This document shows, piece by piece, positions 54,175 through 64,000 of a stretch of 64,000 bases of DNA. Location: assembly GCF_052857255.1 (NCBI RefSeq), contig NW_027526485.1:1116001-1180000 (forward strand), given 5' to 3'. Every line of letters starts with the position of its first letter. Position 1 is the first letter of the stretch. Under the pieces are notes generated by a model, which did not search any database, was not told where the DNA came from, and saw nothing but the letters and a program-made list of their open reading frames with translations. Position numbers and translations under genes: made by a program. The DNA comes from Amblyomma americanum. Its lineage: Eukaryota; Arthropoda; Arachnida; Ixodida; Ixodidae.

Positions 54175-55545
54175 TGCGTTCGAAGCTTGAAGAAAACAAT
54201 CAAAGATAAAAGGGGTGCTTGTTTTTATTGCACTGAGGAAACCTTGATAATATATATTATTTTCATTTTACCTTTTCTTCACTGTATTAGATAACAGCAC
54301 GTATTGAACCCACTGGTCCTGAAGAGTCACGTGATACGGCCGTGTATCAGCGAAGCCGATAAAAAGGTCATTTCGGTAGGAGCGGTAGAGCACGTCGGCG
54401 TGTTGCCTTTTGTGGCGGTGCATTTTCCTAAAGAAATAGAATGAAGCATTGCCGCGTCGGATCCAGGCTCCTGTGAACTAGCACTAGCGCCTCTTGAGAA
54501 TGGCTTGTCCGTCTGTATTGTCCTTCTGTAGTATCGCAGTGCGTATTCCGCTTTTAACATATCCTTCAACCCTAAAACGCCGGTATGCTCTGGGCGCATT
54601 TGAACATCTTTTCTCCCACGTGAGTATTTTTTTCTGCATGTGCCATAGAAACGTGGCTGTACTGGTAAAAACTGAAGCGGTTGATGCTGAATCTAATCCA
54701 AAAATAATGACCGTTAACGAAGTATGACTCTATCGATGCGCTTTAATAACATAAAAATACAAAGTCCTTCCGCTGAGCTTTAGTCAGTAAGAAATTGGAT
54801 GTACAAAACAGATGTCGGCTGAATTTCAGACAAAACTACTTTCATGTCGGCTAAGAGAATGGTTATTCGAGGCAAGTCGCAAGCCACTTGTCAGCATCAT
54901 GATCATCACATATCGCTTTAACCAAAGAAGAACTCACTGCCAGTGACCGGCCATGTGCTCTTCGAGGAGCTCGAAACCTGGAATATTTGCAGGAGTCGGG
55001 GAGTACAGTCAAGTCGAGTCGGCGATTAGAGATAATTCAATCCCATACCATTGTGGCTATATCATTTGGAACCCCTCACCACGCACGCAGTTAAGGGATC
55101 TCGACATCCTGTAGACCAATTCAACAACTGCTTCCTGTTTTCGGCTGTTTTATATCGTGTGAAGTCTGTTTCCAATCCTATTAGTTGTGCACCTTTGGCT
55201 TGAAACTAACAGTGACCTAAAAAAATGTTACCAGCGCTACAATCAATTCAGCATTTCTAAAAAGGTGCATGCAGGTAGAATAAACAAGCGCGCCGGGTGC
55301 CGTCGAATGCTCGATGCCACGACGAACATCCACCTTCTCAGCATCAAAGCATTACTTCGCTTTCAGACAGCAAAAAAAAAAAGAAAACATGAGCCTAGCA
55401 CAAAAGAATGAAATTGCACATATCCTTTGCTCGCAGGGTGCAACCTGCCCTCACACAGGTTTCGAAAAATCGTCCTCTACATACCGCTGCCTGCTTAGCT
55501 ACCGATCGCTCCAGTTACACACAAGTGTTGCCCTCGTACTGATAA
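54175..55545. other. right-arm sequence without recognised genes
   Basis: Counterpart of 36.91-38.28 kb; no supported feature. Confidence 0.35.
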
Positions 55546-56521
55546 GGACCCAAGTAGCACAGCGTTTAGGGCCCATCTGGGCCCCATGTGGGCATCGTGG
55601 GCTTGGGAAACCCCTTTTTAACCCAGCTTGGACCCTTGCGGGCATCATGTGGGCAAAGACAATTTGGGCTGGCCCATGACAAGCCACTTAGGGCCCCATT
55701 TTGGTAATTTTGGTGCAATGTGAGCCCAAGCTGCCAAGTTCAGCCCGCACAGGTTCCTTCCCGGCAACATTAGGGCAAACTTGAAAACGAGTTGGGCTCA
55801 GTGCAAAAAAACTGGGGCCAAGCCCAACTTGGGCAGCCCGCCTATCACCACAATTGGTCCAACATGGGCTTTAAAGGGGCTAAACATGTTTTCATCCCCA
55901 AAAGAACCCGAATGGGGCCTTAATCGGCTATGATCGGGCTGATTTGATGCAGAACTGGGCTATACAGAGAAACATGACGGGCAGCCCTAATTTGGACAGC
56001 CCATCTTGTGCCCAGCTTGGACCCTTGTGGGCATCATGTGGGCAGACAATTTGGGCTGGCCCATGAGAAGCCAACTAGGGCCCCATATTGGTAATTATGG
56101 GGCAATGTGAGCCATGCTGCCAAGTTCAGCCCGCATATGTCCCTTGCCAGCAACAATTCAAACTTGAAAACGAGTTGGGCTCAGTGCAGGAAAACTAGGG
56201 GAAAGCCCAACTTCGGCATTCCGCCTATCATCCCATAGCGCTGGTCCACACCAAGTTAGCCCAAGCATATACCTACCAAAGCGCCATGTATGTGTATTAC
56301 ATGGAAACATGCACCGGTTTGCCCCTCCAGAACCCATGTGAGACCCGCAAGGGTATTAAGTGGGCCATGCAAGTTGGGCCTGCCCGCGTTCTTTCTGCAG
56401 GCAGCCCAGCTACTTCACCGAGACCCTATGCGGGTATTATAGGGCCTCAGCCCAGCTTGTATAGCCCGTGCAGAGCCCTTGTGGCATCCACTGGGGTATC
56501 ACAGGGGCCGCCCAAGTTGGG
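55546..56521. repeat. GGGCCC-rich repeat block (right arm)
   Basis: Inverted counterpart of 35936-36912; begins CCAAGTAGCACAGCG at 55550 like the block at the start of the window (CCAAGTAGCACAATG). Small differences from the left arm are visible (for example GGGCAAAGACAATTTGGG versus the left-arm complement). Confidence 0.8.
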
Positions 56522-56540
56522 CTTCCCTACGATCATTTAG

Positions 56541-57010
56541 GATGTTAGATTGACTGAACACCAATTTGTAGCAAGCTCCTCGCTCAAACGCCAAAGTGCA
56601 AATTTTGTTAACTGTGTTTGCTTTGTATGGGGTAAGGAAATCATTTTGCATGCTATTTGCAGAATCCCGGCAGTTTGCAGGATCATGCACTAACTCTCCG
56701 CAAAGATGTTACATAACGGTCATATCTTCGTCAACAGTTGACACGGTAAGCCATTAAGTCAATGCACAGAATAATAATTCAGAAATCTGTAGCATGATCT
56801 CAATTCAGCTGTGATTTTTCAGTCTTTTCTAGTTGTCAACAAGACGTGTACTCCACTACTCAAAATTTTATTGAGCAATCAGAGCTGACAAAATTTGTGT
56901 GTTAAATATGCCGCAATGATAGCCCAGCAACTGAACAAAAACAACAGATGAACAGAAATGGATAGGATGCCACTTGGGGTGGCGCAGATGATTACTGCTA
57001 CTTTCACTGC
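56541..57010. other. right-arm sequence without recognised genes
   Basis: AT-rich; no supported feature. Confidence 0.35.
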
Positions 57011-57021
57011 AGCATGAGGTG

Positions 57022-57395
57022 TAATCTAAAAGAGTGCGGTGAGGGGCTAGTTGGTACGAAATTATGGAGACAATGAATAACTGCGCCAAAAGGACGGGAC
57101 AAGAGAGAAGAATCACACGAGGCAAGCGCAGACTAACAACTGGTTTATTGCACCAACGCCTCCTTCCTTCGGCAACAAAGCGCATGCGCACCAACCGCAA
57201 AGACAAAAGCCATAATCATCACGTCAAACCAAGAATCTCCAACCCCTCGCGGTACAGGTGTATGGAAGCCTGGCTAACACATTTGTCAGGAACTAATCTC
57301 GTGATTTTTAAGGCTTCGATAACTTCACGCTCTTTTTGTATGATTCTTCTCTCTTGTCCCGTCCTTTTTGCGCAGTTATTCATTGTTCCTATAAT
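57022..57395 (-). mobile_element. PLE-derived foldback insertion (right-arm copy)
   Basis: Inverted counterpart of 35062-35435, with the same 11-bp duplications as complement (AGCATGAGGTG at 57011-57021 and 57396-57406). Shared by both arms, so it was inserted before the duplication. Confidence 0.85.
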
Positions 57396-57406
57396 AGCAT
57401 GAGGTG

Positions 57407-57962
57407 CTTAGAAACACTGCTCGGCAGATGCTAATCAGATTAAGTAGATTATTACAAAAAAAATATTATAAGCATACTAAGCATGGCAAAATTGCAGAAT
57501 GAACAGCTCAGTTTGCAGCACTCAATTGCATGAAAATTAATGTTCTTAGAGGCTAGTTCACACCTTATATTCAGAATGTACTCAGTGATGTCCACGCAGT
57601 ATAGAAAACGGAAATGTGAATCATATTATGTGTTAAAATTTATCCAAGAGAACCACTGTGACAGGTGTGCTGGAGGGTCCGTCTCTATATAGTTTAGGGC
57701 GGCGGAGACTGTAGAGTCCCCTACAAATTAGACGAGTGCGACGCGGACGAAGAAAATAAGCTAAGAACCAGGTGTGAAACTGCTCTTATTTTCCTTAGCG
57801 CGTGGCTCCGCGCAGCCGGAGCTAGCGCGTGTTGCAAGCCGAGACGGCGCAACACTTATGATGGCAATTTCGTGCCGCTACACTGTCATAGATCGCAAGA
57901 CAGCTAGCCATATTTCTCGAGAGCTGCTGGCGCCAAACTATATATTATACCTAAGTATTTAC
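57407..57962. other. right-arm sequence without recognised genes
   Basis: Contains the GC-rich LTR-like block (about 57,710-57,890) mirrored from 34.57-34.75 kb. Confidence 0.35.
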
Positions 57963-57973
57963 TTCCCTAACCT

Positions 57974-58129
57974 TCTTGAACAAACAGCGCGAACAAAGAC
58001 GAGCACAAAAGACAAGAAAGCGAACGACACGGCGCTGTGTCTTTCTTGTCTTTTGTGCTCGTCTTTGTTCGCGCTGTTTGTTCAAGATGCTTAACCAACT
58101 AGCCCGCCAAAACGTGTTAACGCAACTTA
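57974..58129 (+). mobile_element. 156-bp PLE-derived foldback, right arm only
   Basis: Perfect 47-nt inverted arms (57974-58020 and 58041-58087) around a 20-nt loop, then a 42-nt tail starting TGCTTAACCAACTAGCCCGC. Flanked by 11-bp duplications TTCCCTAACCT (57963-57973, 58130-58140). The left arm has the single empty site at 34493-34503. No coding capacity. Confidence 0.92.
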
Positions 58130-58140
58130 TTCCCTAACCT

Positions 58141-59518
58141 GGGTGTTTCAGTGAGTTTCTAGATTTGCAATGTGCAGTCTCCTTCAAACCATCAAGAATA
58201 TTAGAATAAGGCTGGCAATGGCATATCAAGGTAATGGCATTGCGAAGCAATGACATAGATGTGAACAAAAAATAAAGGAAAAGTTATAAAGACAGCAGCG
58301 AAACAATGATCTGTTTCTGCTGTATGCAAAATAAATATTATAAACAGTTGTGGCTTCTTAATAATGTACACTAGGTTCCTCAAAAAAACTTCATAAATCA
58401 AGTTGTCTGCAATAAATAATTGCGAGAAAAAACAATAAATATGCTCACAAAAAATTTTCAGGTCGCTTCTGTGTACAGTAGTTTGCAGTGAAGTTGTAAT
58501 TGGTTAAAATTTTGGAAGGCCCAACTGCGCCACCAGGAAGATCATTTTATTTATCGTAATTTGATGCTTTCTGAAGTGCTGAGCGGGTAATAAGATGCAC
58601 AATGACGTCTCATGATGTAACATATGTATTTTCTAGTATGAATGGTAATGTACTGTAAGCTAGGTGGTACTGCATATTTGTACTCAGTGGACGAATACGT
58701 GCTGAAGGTGGCGTTCGTTATGGCAAATTCTGCATAGAAAGTTTCCTTCACAGTCATTCTTACAATGTAACAAATGGTAAGGCGCATCGACGGACCACTT
58801 TCGCATTGGAAAGCACAAAACATAAAATGAAGGCATCATCATCGCGTTTATACATACTTTCATTAAAATTTCAATGTACAGGAAAGGAAACATATGGCTG
58901 GGGAAAATGAGGTTTTGTCTTGATCATTGCCTATGGTGACATGGCGGGAATAAATTAACACTAAAAGGATCTGTGAATTTCACTTTGCCATAGTCTACAC
59001 TGCAAATTTTCATATTAACATTGCAGAAATACATGAAAAACTTTAGTCCCTCAAAAATTTGGCTATACTTCGCTAAATTTGCTGCGCAGTGGAGCCAAAC
59101 CAGGTCACAGATTAAAAATTAACTCAAGGGTGCATTTGCTATGAGCATGTGCTGGTCAGTTTGCAAATCATTGATTTTAGTCATCTCTTTCATGAGTAAA
59201 TACTTCCCGGAAAGAAAAGATGGATTGAAGGAAGGTAGAAAGAGTGCAGGCTAGTTAATATGTGCAGTTGTCTTGCCTAACTACTATCCTCAGCGCTAAA
59301 TTTTGTCCGTGTATGTCAAGTAGTAGAAAAGCTTAAGATCGTGGGATGGAGTCCAGATATGGTAGCAGAATTTTTATAGAGGCAAAGTCCATTAGCAACC
59401 ATTTGCCCTGCAATTTTGATGCACTTTATAGGGCTCCAGCTTGTCTTATCTGAAACACTTTACTACAATATCCTTCATAGACTAAGCATAATTTTTGGAC
59501 TACCAAAGCTGCCCATAT
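58141..59518. other. right-arm sequence without recognised genes
   Basis: Counterpart of 33.10-34.49 kb; AT-rich, no supported feature. Confidence 0.35.
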
Positions 59519-60025
59519 TGCATATATCTGAATAGCATAAATATCATTCTATAATGAAAGATTACCACTTCAGATGGGGACGAAGAAATACAGACCGGAG
59601 GTGCAGTAAAAAGATAACTGAATTTATTACCTTGATGAAAGACCCTCAAGTAGAGTTCATTTGAACATGTGTTCACTGCACTGGAATTAACCGAAAAACA
59701 AGAAAAATACAAGTGATATTGCTTTCTAAACACATAAGGCAGACTGCCACTGACATATCCCAACTCCTTTCGTGACAAAGTAATATATCGCTTGCTAAAC
59801 AATCTTCACCTTCCCTATAATGTGGAAGGTTTTACAGATTTCACATTGTAACTAGGCGCCTCCGTACCAAGCAGATGTGTAGCACCGTTGGTCGGCTCAA
59901 ACTCACAGTGCCTGCAATTTTGTGCCAGAAATCCACACGTTGTTAATGAATCAATGCCTGTGCTGTGCTCTCGGAGTCCATGATTTAAGCTCTGTCCTGA
60001 ATACGCGTTTTTCAAGCATTAGGTT
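59519..60025 (-). mobile_element. decayed PLE 3' end
   Basis: The minus strand shows ENAYSGQSLNHGLREHSTG-like GIY-YIG remains, AQNCRHCEFEPTNGATHLL (a HCRHC relative of the 50-kb PLE), and after a shift ITLSRKELGYVSG, the usual PLE C-terminal SLSxKEL. A 3' UTR with AATAAATTCAGTTATC follows. It sits at the end of a decayed Gypsy element and is missing from the left arm. Confidence 0.6.
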
Positions 60026-60750
60026 TGTTCTTCAGGTCTTGGTGTTGGCACGTTTGACTTGAGTGCAAGCCACGTGCTTCGTCAATCATGATAAGATCTC
60101 CGGTCTAAAAAACATTTGGTGTTTATTCACTGCAGGCCGCGCATTATTTTTGTTGAAGAAACAAAACGTTGACGAGTGGCCACCAGTTCAACGTTTCTGA
60201 ATGGGTGGTGTGTGGGCGTGGCGGCGGTAGTGGCGCAAAATTTTCGACTGTGATGCCATGCGATGAGATTTCCGTGGGACAAAATCTGGACGCTTTTTTG
60301 AAGGCAGGGAAGTTACGCCAACAGGGTGATTGAACACACCCTCACGGGCGGCTGTGTGCGGGTGGATACTCTCGGCATGGGCAGCTGTTCCACGTGATGT
60401 CATGATACAGTTGTTTGCAAAGTGTGGAATTTCACTCAATGACGAATGTGTTTTGGGCCGCAGCAGTGATGACAAGAGCACTACCAGTGAGGACAACGAC
60501 ACAAGTGGGGAGCTTCTGGATAATAAATTTTCATTGTGGAACGTCCTTTTTTTTCTTTCGGGCATTAAATTTCGCGGCTGGGAGGTCGACTTACATTCAA
60601 GTTGACTTACTACAGTAAACACGGTACGTGACGCAAGATGCAGTGATGATGCAGGCAATGAACAAAGAACCCGCACTGAGCACAAAAGCAGCGAGCACTG
60701 AGAGCAGGAACATGGCCACTGAAACACTACGGTCACTTCGATGTCACTGA
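60026..60750. other. probable Gypsy 3' region, not resolved
   Basis: A 234-codon minus-strand frame (60892-60188) begins in Gypsy integrase tail (to about 60,770) and continues through sequence I cannot assign; it may be the 3' untranslated region or LTR of the Gypsy copy. No second LTR was found. Confidence 0.35.
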
Positions 60751-60759
60751 TTATCCGCA

Positions 60760-63700
60760 GCATAGCCTTCCGGGCACAAAACATAGTCGCAGTGTAGTCA
60801 GATTGGGGCACATCAGGGCACAGCGATTGGTAGGGTCTGAGGCACAAGAGGTGCGCAATATCAGGTTCAGGTAGGTCGAAGGTAGTCTCCAAGAAGGCCG
60901 GAGTGATCTCATAGGTGACGGCAGTGACCTAGCACCGCACAGAGAGCTTGATGCAGCGAGATAGTGACCAAAGCAGGACAAGGTAGCTAGGGGTGAAAGA
61001 AACCATGTGGTGAAGGCGTTTGTAATAGTCCTGCTGTGATTTCTGCGAGGCGGGTAGTCGGGAGCATGCTAGATGGTGGGCTTGGTCGTAACTGGCAATC
61101 ACGTCGAGTGCATATTCAGAAAGTACACCAGTAAAGATAGGAAGCAGTGCCCACAGGTAACGGGGGCTCTTCGCCGTACAAAAGATAGACTAGGGAGCAA
61201 CCAAAGTGCAATGAAGGGAAGAGTTCTTTGCAAATGTTACGTAAGAGAAAGCAGTATTCCCGTCTCGAAGATCCAGTGAAATGTATATTGCGAGCATAAC
61301 GGTAAGAGTGCTGCTAAGGCGCTAGGTGGGGCTATTTGTGCATATCATGTGTTTGAAGCTGGCAGGGGCATTGCATGAGCCGAAAGGTATAACCTTAAAT
61401 TCATACAGCCCAGCAGGCACAACAAATGCCATCTTCTCGCGGTCTTGTTCACCCATGGCGATTTGCCTACAGCCAGAGCACAGGCCAGTGGAGGAGAAAA
61501 GGAGAAAAATTTGGCACCTTAGAGACTATCAAGGGTGCAATTGATTAGTGGCAATGGCTAGACGTCTTTTTTGGTTAATATTATTGAGGTATTGGTAATC
61601 CGAGCAGAACTGCTAAGAGCCATATTTTTTAGAGGATCATTGGTTAGTCCCAAGAGCTTCGGGAAGGCTCAATAATGTTCTTGGCAAATATCTTTACTAG
61701 CTCGTTTCAGATAACCTGGCGCTTGGGGTGAGACATACGGTAGGAGTGCCAGCAGTCAGGAGGGGCACCACCAGTTCCTATGTGACGTGTGACAGCTTGA
61801 CCGAGGGCAGCTTTATGCAGATTAAAAGCGTGAGAAGCTGGGAAGATTAGGCAGGTGAGGGGTCAGTGGCTTACATGGTAGTGAACACGTCTGTTGAGAA
61901 AGGGAAATGCTGGCGGGTGGCATCGGGGCCGCGAACTAGGGTAGCATCTAATGCAGCGACTTGGCAACAAGACAGGCGAGAAAGCATGGTCACACAGATT
62001 GCGGATGGAAGTACTAAAGGGCAGACGCTGAAATTCAGAACTGGTAGGAACAGTGTGTTGGCCTTGACAGCAGCAAACGTAAGGGGCAGCGCAGCGTTGC
62101 AGATGAGCAGTATGTCGAGAATAGGTAATCTTTCAGATAATCTTTCATGGGCCACACACATTCAATCCATCTGTGCCAAAGCTTCAAGATCACTTGGGTA
62201 CCTGCGCCGGAACTTGCGAAACGCCCCTAATAACGTGAGAAAAGTCGCTTACTTAACAATCGTGCGTCCTCAACTAGAATTTGCTTCACCTATGTGGTCC
62301 CCTTATCAAAATTACCTGATCAACAAGCTTGAATCCGTACAAAATAGAGCCGCTCGTTTCATCACACAAAAGTACCACCCCCAGTCCAGTATCACTAAGA
62401 TTAAACTTGATATCTCCCTCGAACCATTACATATTCGTCGCTCCATCGCTCTTTTATGCTTACTTCATAAATATCGTCATAGCACCAGGCCATCTCCCTT
62501 GCCCCTCGAAGAGCCTTCACGCATTTCACGCCGCCTACATAATCAGTATAGCATTACACGCATTTACGGAAGAACCTTAGCATTCAATTCATCTGCACTT
62601 CCACGTGCCATTATTCCTTGGAATGATCTTCCCAACTGTATCGCATCTATCGGCAACCACCAATCATTTCAAGACCAACTGCACAAACATTTTCTTTAAC
62701 GACATTGTGTCTTGTTTCAGGTTGTTCTGTGTCCTTGGTCCCCTTTTCTTCTCGTTGGTATTTTACAAAGTTTTGGTTTCTTGTGCAATTTCAGCCATCT
62801 GTATGTTTTTTATGACTACTGCTTTTTCTTCTTGATGCCTATTGGGCACTTGCGATGCATTCTTGCTACTAATTTAATTTTTGTTGCTCGCGGTGATGTA
62901 TGTCTTTTAGTTACGTTTTGCCCTGTATATTTATAATTGTGTTTAATTTTTGCCTTGTATCACGCGTTGTTTTTAATTTATTCTTCCTATTTGCTTAATC
63001 TATTGTTTTGCCCCCCTTACTCAATGCCCTTCTGGGCCCTGTAAGGTATTTTGAAAAAAAAAAACCATATAGTCACCATCAGGAACCGGCCGCAATGGGA
63101 ACAGGGCAACAAAGGATGCAGTTTCAGATGGCAGGAAAACATTATCTTCAGAGAATATTAGAGGTGGGAAGCCCACAAGGAAGTTATCGAATAATGAGAC
63201 CTCAAGATGGTACTCCTATAACCAGCCAATGAGAAGCGAATATTCCGACAGGAAATCTAAACCGAGAATCAGATCATGGGCGCACATGTGTCAAACGGCC
63301 AAACAAGCTGGGGTGCCGTGGCCAGCAGTAGCAGCACGAGCGCTGCATTGGCCGTCAGAAACAAGAAATCCAGTATCCACAATGCACAGACAAAATGTCG
63401 CAGAAATAAGGACATTGCGATGACAGAGGTGAAAGTTGGAGCTTATCACGGACTCATGCATGCCAGTGTCCATGAAAGCATATATGCAGCGTCACCTTTG
63501 GGGGCTGCATCAGCTAGTTTTCCAGATCGGAGCGCGATGAGGCGACTGTGGGGATTGAGAGCAACAGCCTAGAAGCGACAACAAGAGGAAATATCGGCGA
63601 GAAGCATGCCTCCGAGGTGTGTGGTGGAGCTTGTGATGAGAAGCGGCAGGAAAAGTCTGGGCGGGAGCTAGGGGTGAAGACACTGTGGGGAGGTGAAAGG

Positions 63701-64000
63701 CATGGAGAGCGACTAGTGGAGTTGCCATAAGGATGCGACTAGGGTCTGCAGCAGTGCCGAGCAATGTAGCCTATGTGAGAGTAGTGAAAGCGGTTTTGTC
63801 GGTTGTCTGCGGGATTCCGGAGAAACAGTGGGGGTGGATACTGGTGGTTGGAACCTCAGTGCCAGCTGAGCAACCAAGAACACACACACTGCTGGATTGA
63901 GGTTCCAATTGCTAACTTCTTGCTACACGAATGCCTGGATGAGCAACACAATAGGCAGAGACATATGACTGGGATAGGCACAAAGGCCTCTAATTTAAGA
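60760..64000 (-). mobile_element. decayed Gypsy retrotransposon (gag to integrase end), nested LINE inside
   Basis: Minus strand, in order: gag end and decayed zinc knuckle (FHYSHIGYIARHC, about 63796-63750, first two cysteines lost); protease (FMDTGMHESVISSNFH near 63473, then DLILGLDFLSEYSLLI near 63260); linker PDGDY interrupted by the LINE at 62.12-63.06 kb and resumed as LPILDILLICNAALPLTFAA; RT start (HIGTGGAPP about 61,780; FAKNIIEPSRSSW about 61,690; AFVVPAGLYEFKVIPFG about 61,430-61,380); then a jump to the integrase end (LDVIASYDQAHHLACSRL, LLWSLSR, VTYEITPAF). Many stops. The internal RT/RNase H/integrase core is deleted. Confidence 0.8.
62125..63064 (+). mobile_element. 5'-truncated CR1/Jockey-type LINE inside Gypsy
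   Basis: The plus strand opens at LSDNLSWATHIQSIC and runs RSLGYLRRNLRNAPNNVRK, TIVRPQLEFASPMWSPYQN, RAARFITQKY and LPRAIIPWNDLP to TAA at 62699, the typical ORF2 end. A 3' UTR follows, ending with poly(A) at 63053-63064. The Gypsy coding sequence is interrupted exactly between PDGDY and LPILD, so this LINE landed in an existing Gypsy copy. The 5' joint fuses with antisense Gypsy in one long frame (61866-62699). Confidence 0.88.

Larger units (their letters stand above)
51165..64000. repeat. right arm of giant inverted duplication
   Basis: Inverted counterpart of 32870-43903. It begins at TTAGGTTGGGGCAACC (51165), mirroring the left-arm end, and is still matching at the window edge. Blocks: 51165-53994; 53995-54172; 54172-57962; 58130-59518; 63768-64000. 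Extra material here: 57974-58129 and 59519-63767. Missing here: left-arm 40531-41073 and the PLE at 38294-40351. Confidence 0.95.

Noticed and set aside
60188..60892. 234-codon minus-strand ORF as an independent gene
   Set aside because: Its first part is a Gypsy integrase tail (VTYEITP region just upstream); the remainder has no recognisable domain and lies in decayed element sequence.
32870..64000. The inverted arms as terminal repeats of one giant DNA transposon (Maverick-like)
   Set aside because: The arms contain several unrelated, nested retroelements and the spacer holds a LINE and a PLE fragment; no capsid, polB or integrase set of a Maverick is present.

Overview
The window reads as a piece of a large, repeat-choked arthropod genome, most probably a hard tick (Ixodida). 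The best organism clue is a tRNA-headed SINE of the type I know from ticks (Ruka-like; 25.7 kb, partial or inverted copies at 26.0, 40.4 and 54.0 kb). It is accompanied by Penelope-like elements (PLEs), RTE and CR1/L2/Jockey-type LINEs, Gypsy LTR elements, pogo/Tigger DNA transposons and long (TA)n runs. There are no operons and no rRNA, and I found no stand-alone tRNA gene (only SINE heads). Host coding sequence is scarce: three separated minus-strand exon-like pieces (9.4-9.6, 7.4-7.5 and 0.8-1.0 kb) look like parts of one DUF4806-like protein whose introns have filled with transposons. A possible first exon in a GC-rich island lies at 22.8 kb.

Layout. 0-0.55 kb: GGGCCC-rich repeat with a 48-bp tandem unit. 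0.8-9.6 kb: the DUF4806-like pieces, with a Tigger/pogo element (perfect 23-bp terminal repeats), an RNase H-bearing LINE fragment and a PLE remnant with a hammerhead-like motif between them. 10.8-12.3 kb: decayed second Tigger. 12.5-13.0 kb: Gypsy integrase fragment. 15.28-18.58 kb: young Gypsy element with matching LTRs, a 5-bp target duplication and an internal inverted rearrangement that replaced RT/RNase H. 19.3-20.8 kb: RTE fragment and a mini-LTR element. 25-27.3 kb: RTE, SINE pair and PLE. 28.3-30.3 kb: broken transposase-like gene. 31.7-33.1 kb: LINE tail and Gypsy gag.

From about 32.87 kb onward the window is dominated by a giant inverted duplication: left arm 32,870-43,903, right arm 51,165 to at least 64,000, spacer about 7.26 kb. 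The arms are nearly identical by eye but differ by a 2.06-kb PLE insertion (left), a 156-bp PLE-derived foldback insertion (right), a ~0.55-kb deletion (right) and a ~4.25-kb deletion (left). Each arm therefore preserves empty sites for events in the other.

The spacer holds what looks like an intact LINE on the minus strand (about 45.29-49.46 kb). Its ORF1 starts with a hydrophobic leader ending in a canonical 2A ribosome-skipping motif (DVEENPGP). ORF1 and ORF2 share a reading frame and are separated by one UGA followed by CUA, a known readthrough context. Together these suggest an unusual expression strategy: skipping within ORF1 and stop-codon readthrough into the endonuclease/RT. This LINE, the repeated foldback architecture of the PLE insertions and the self-inverted Gypsy element are the most interesting items here.
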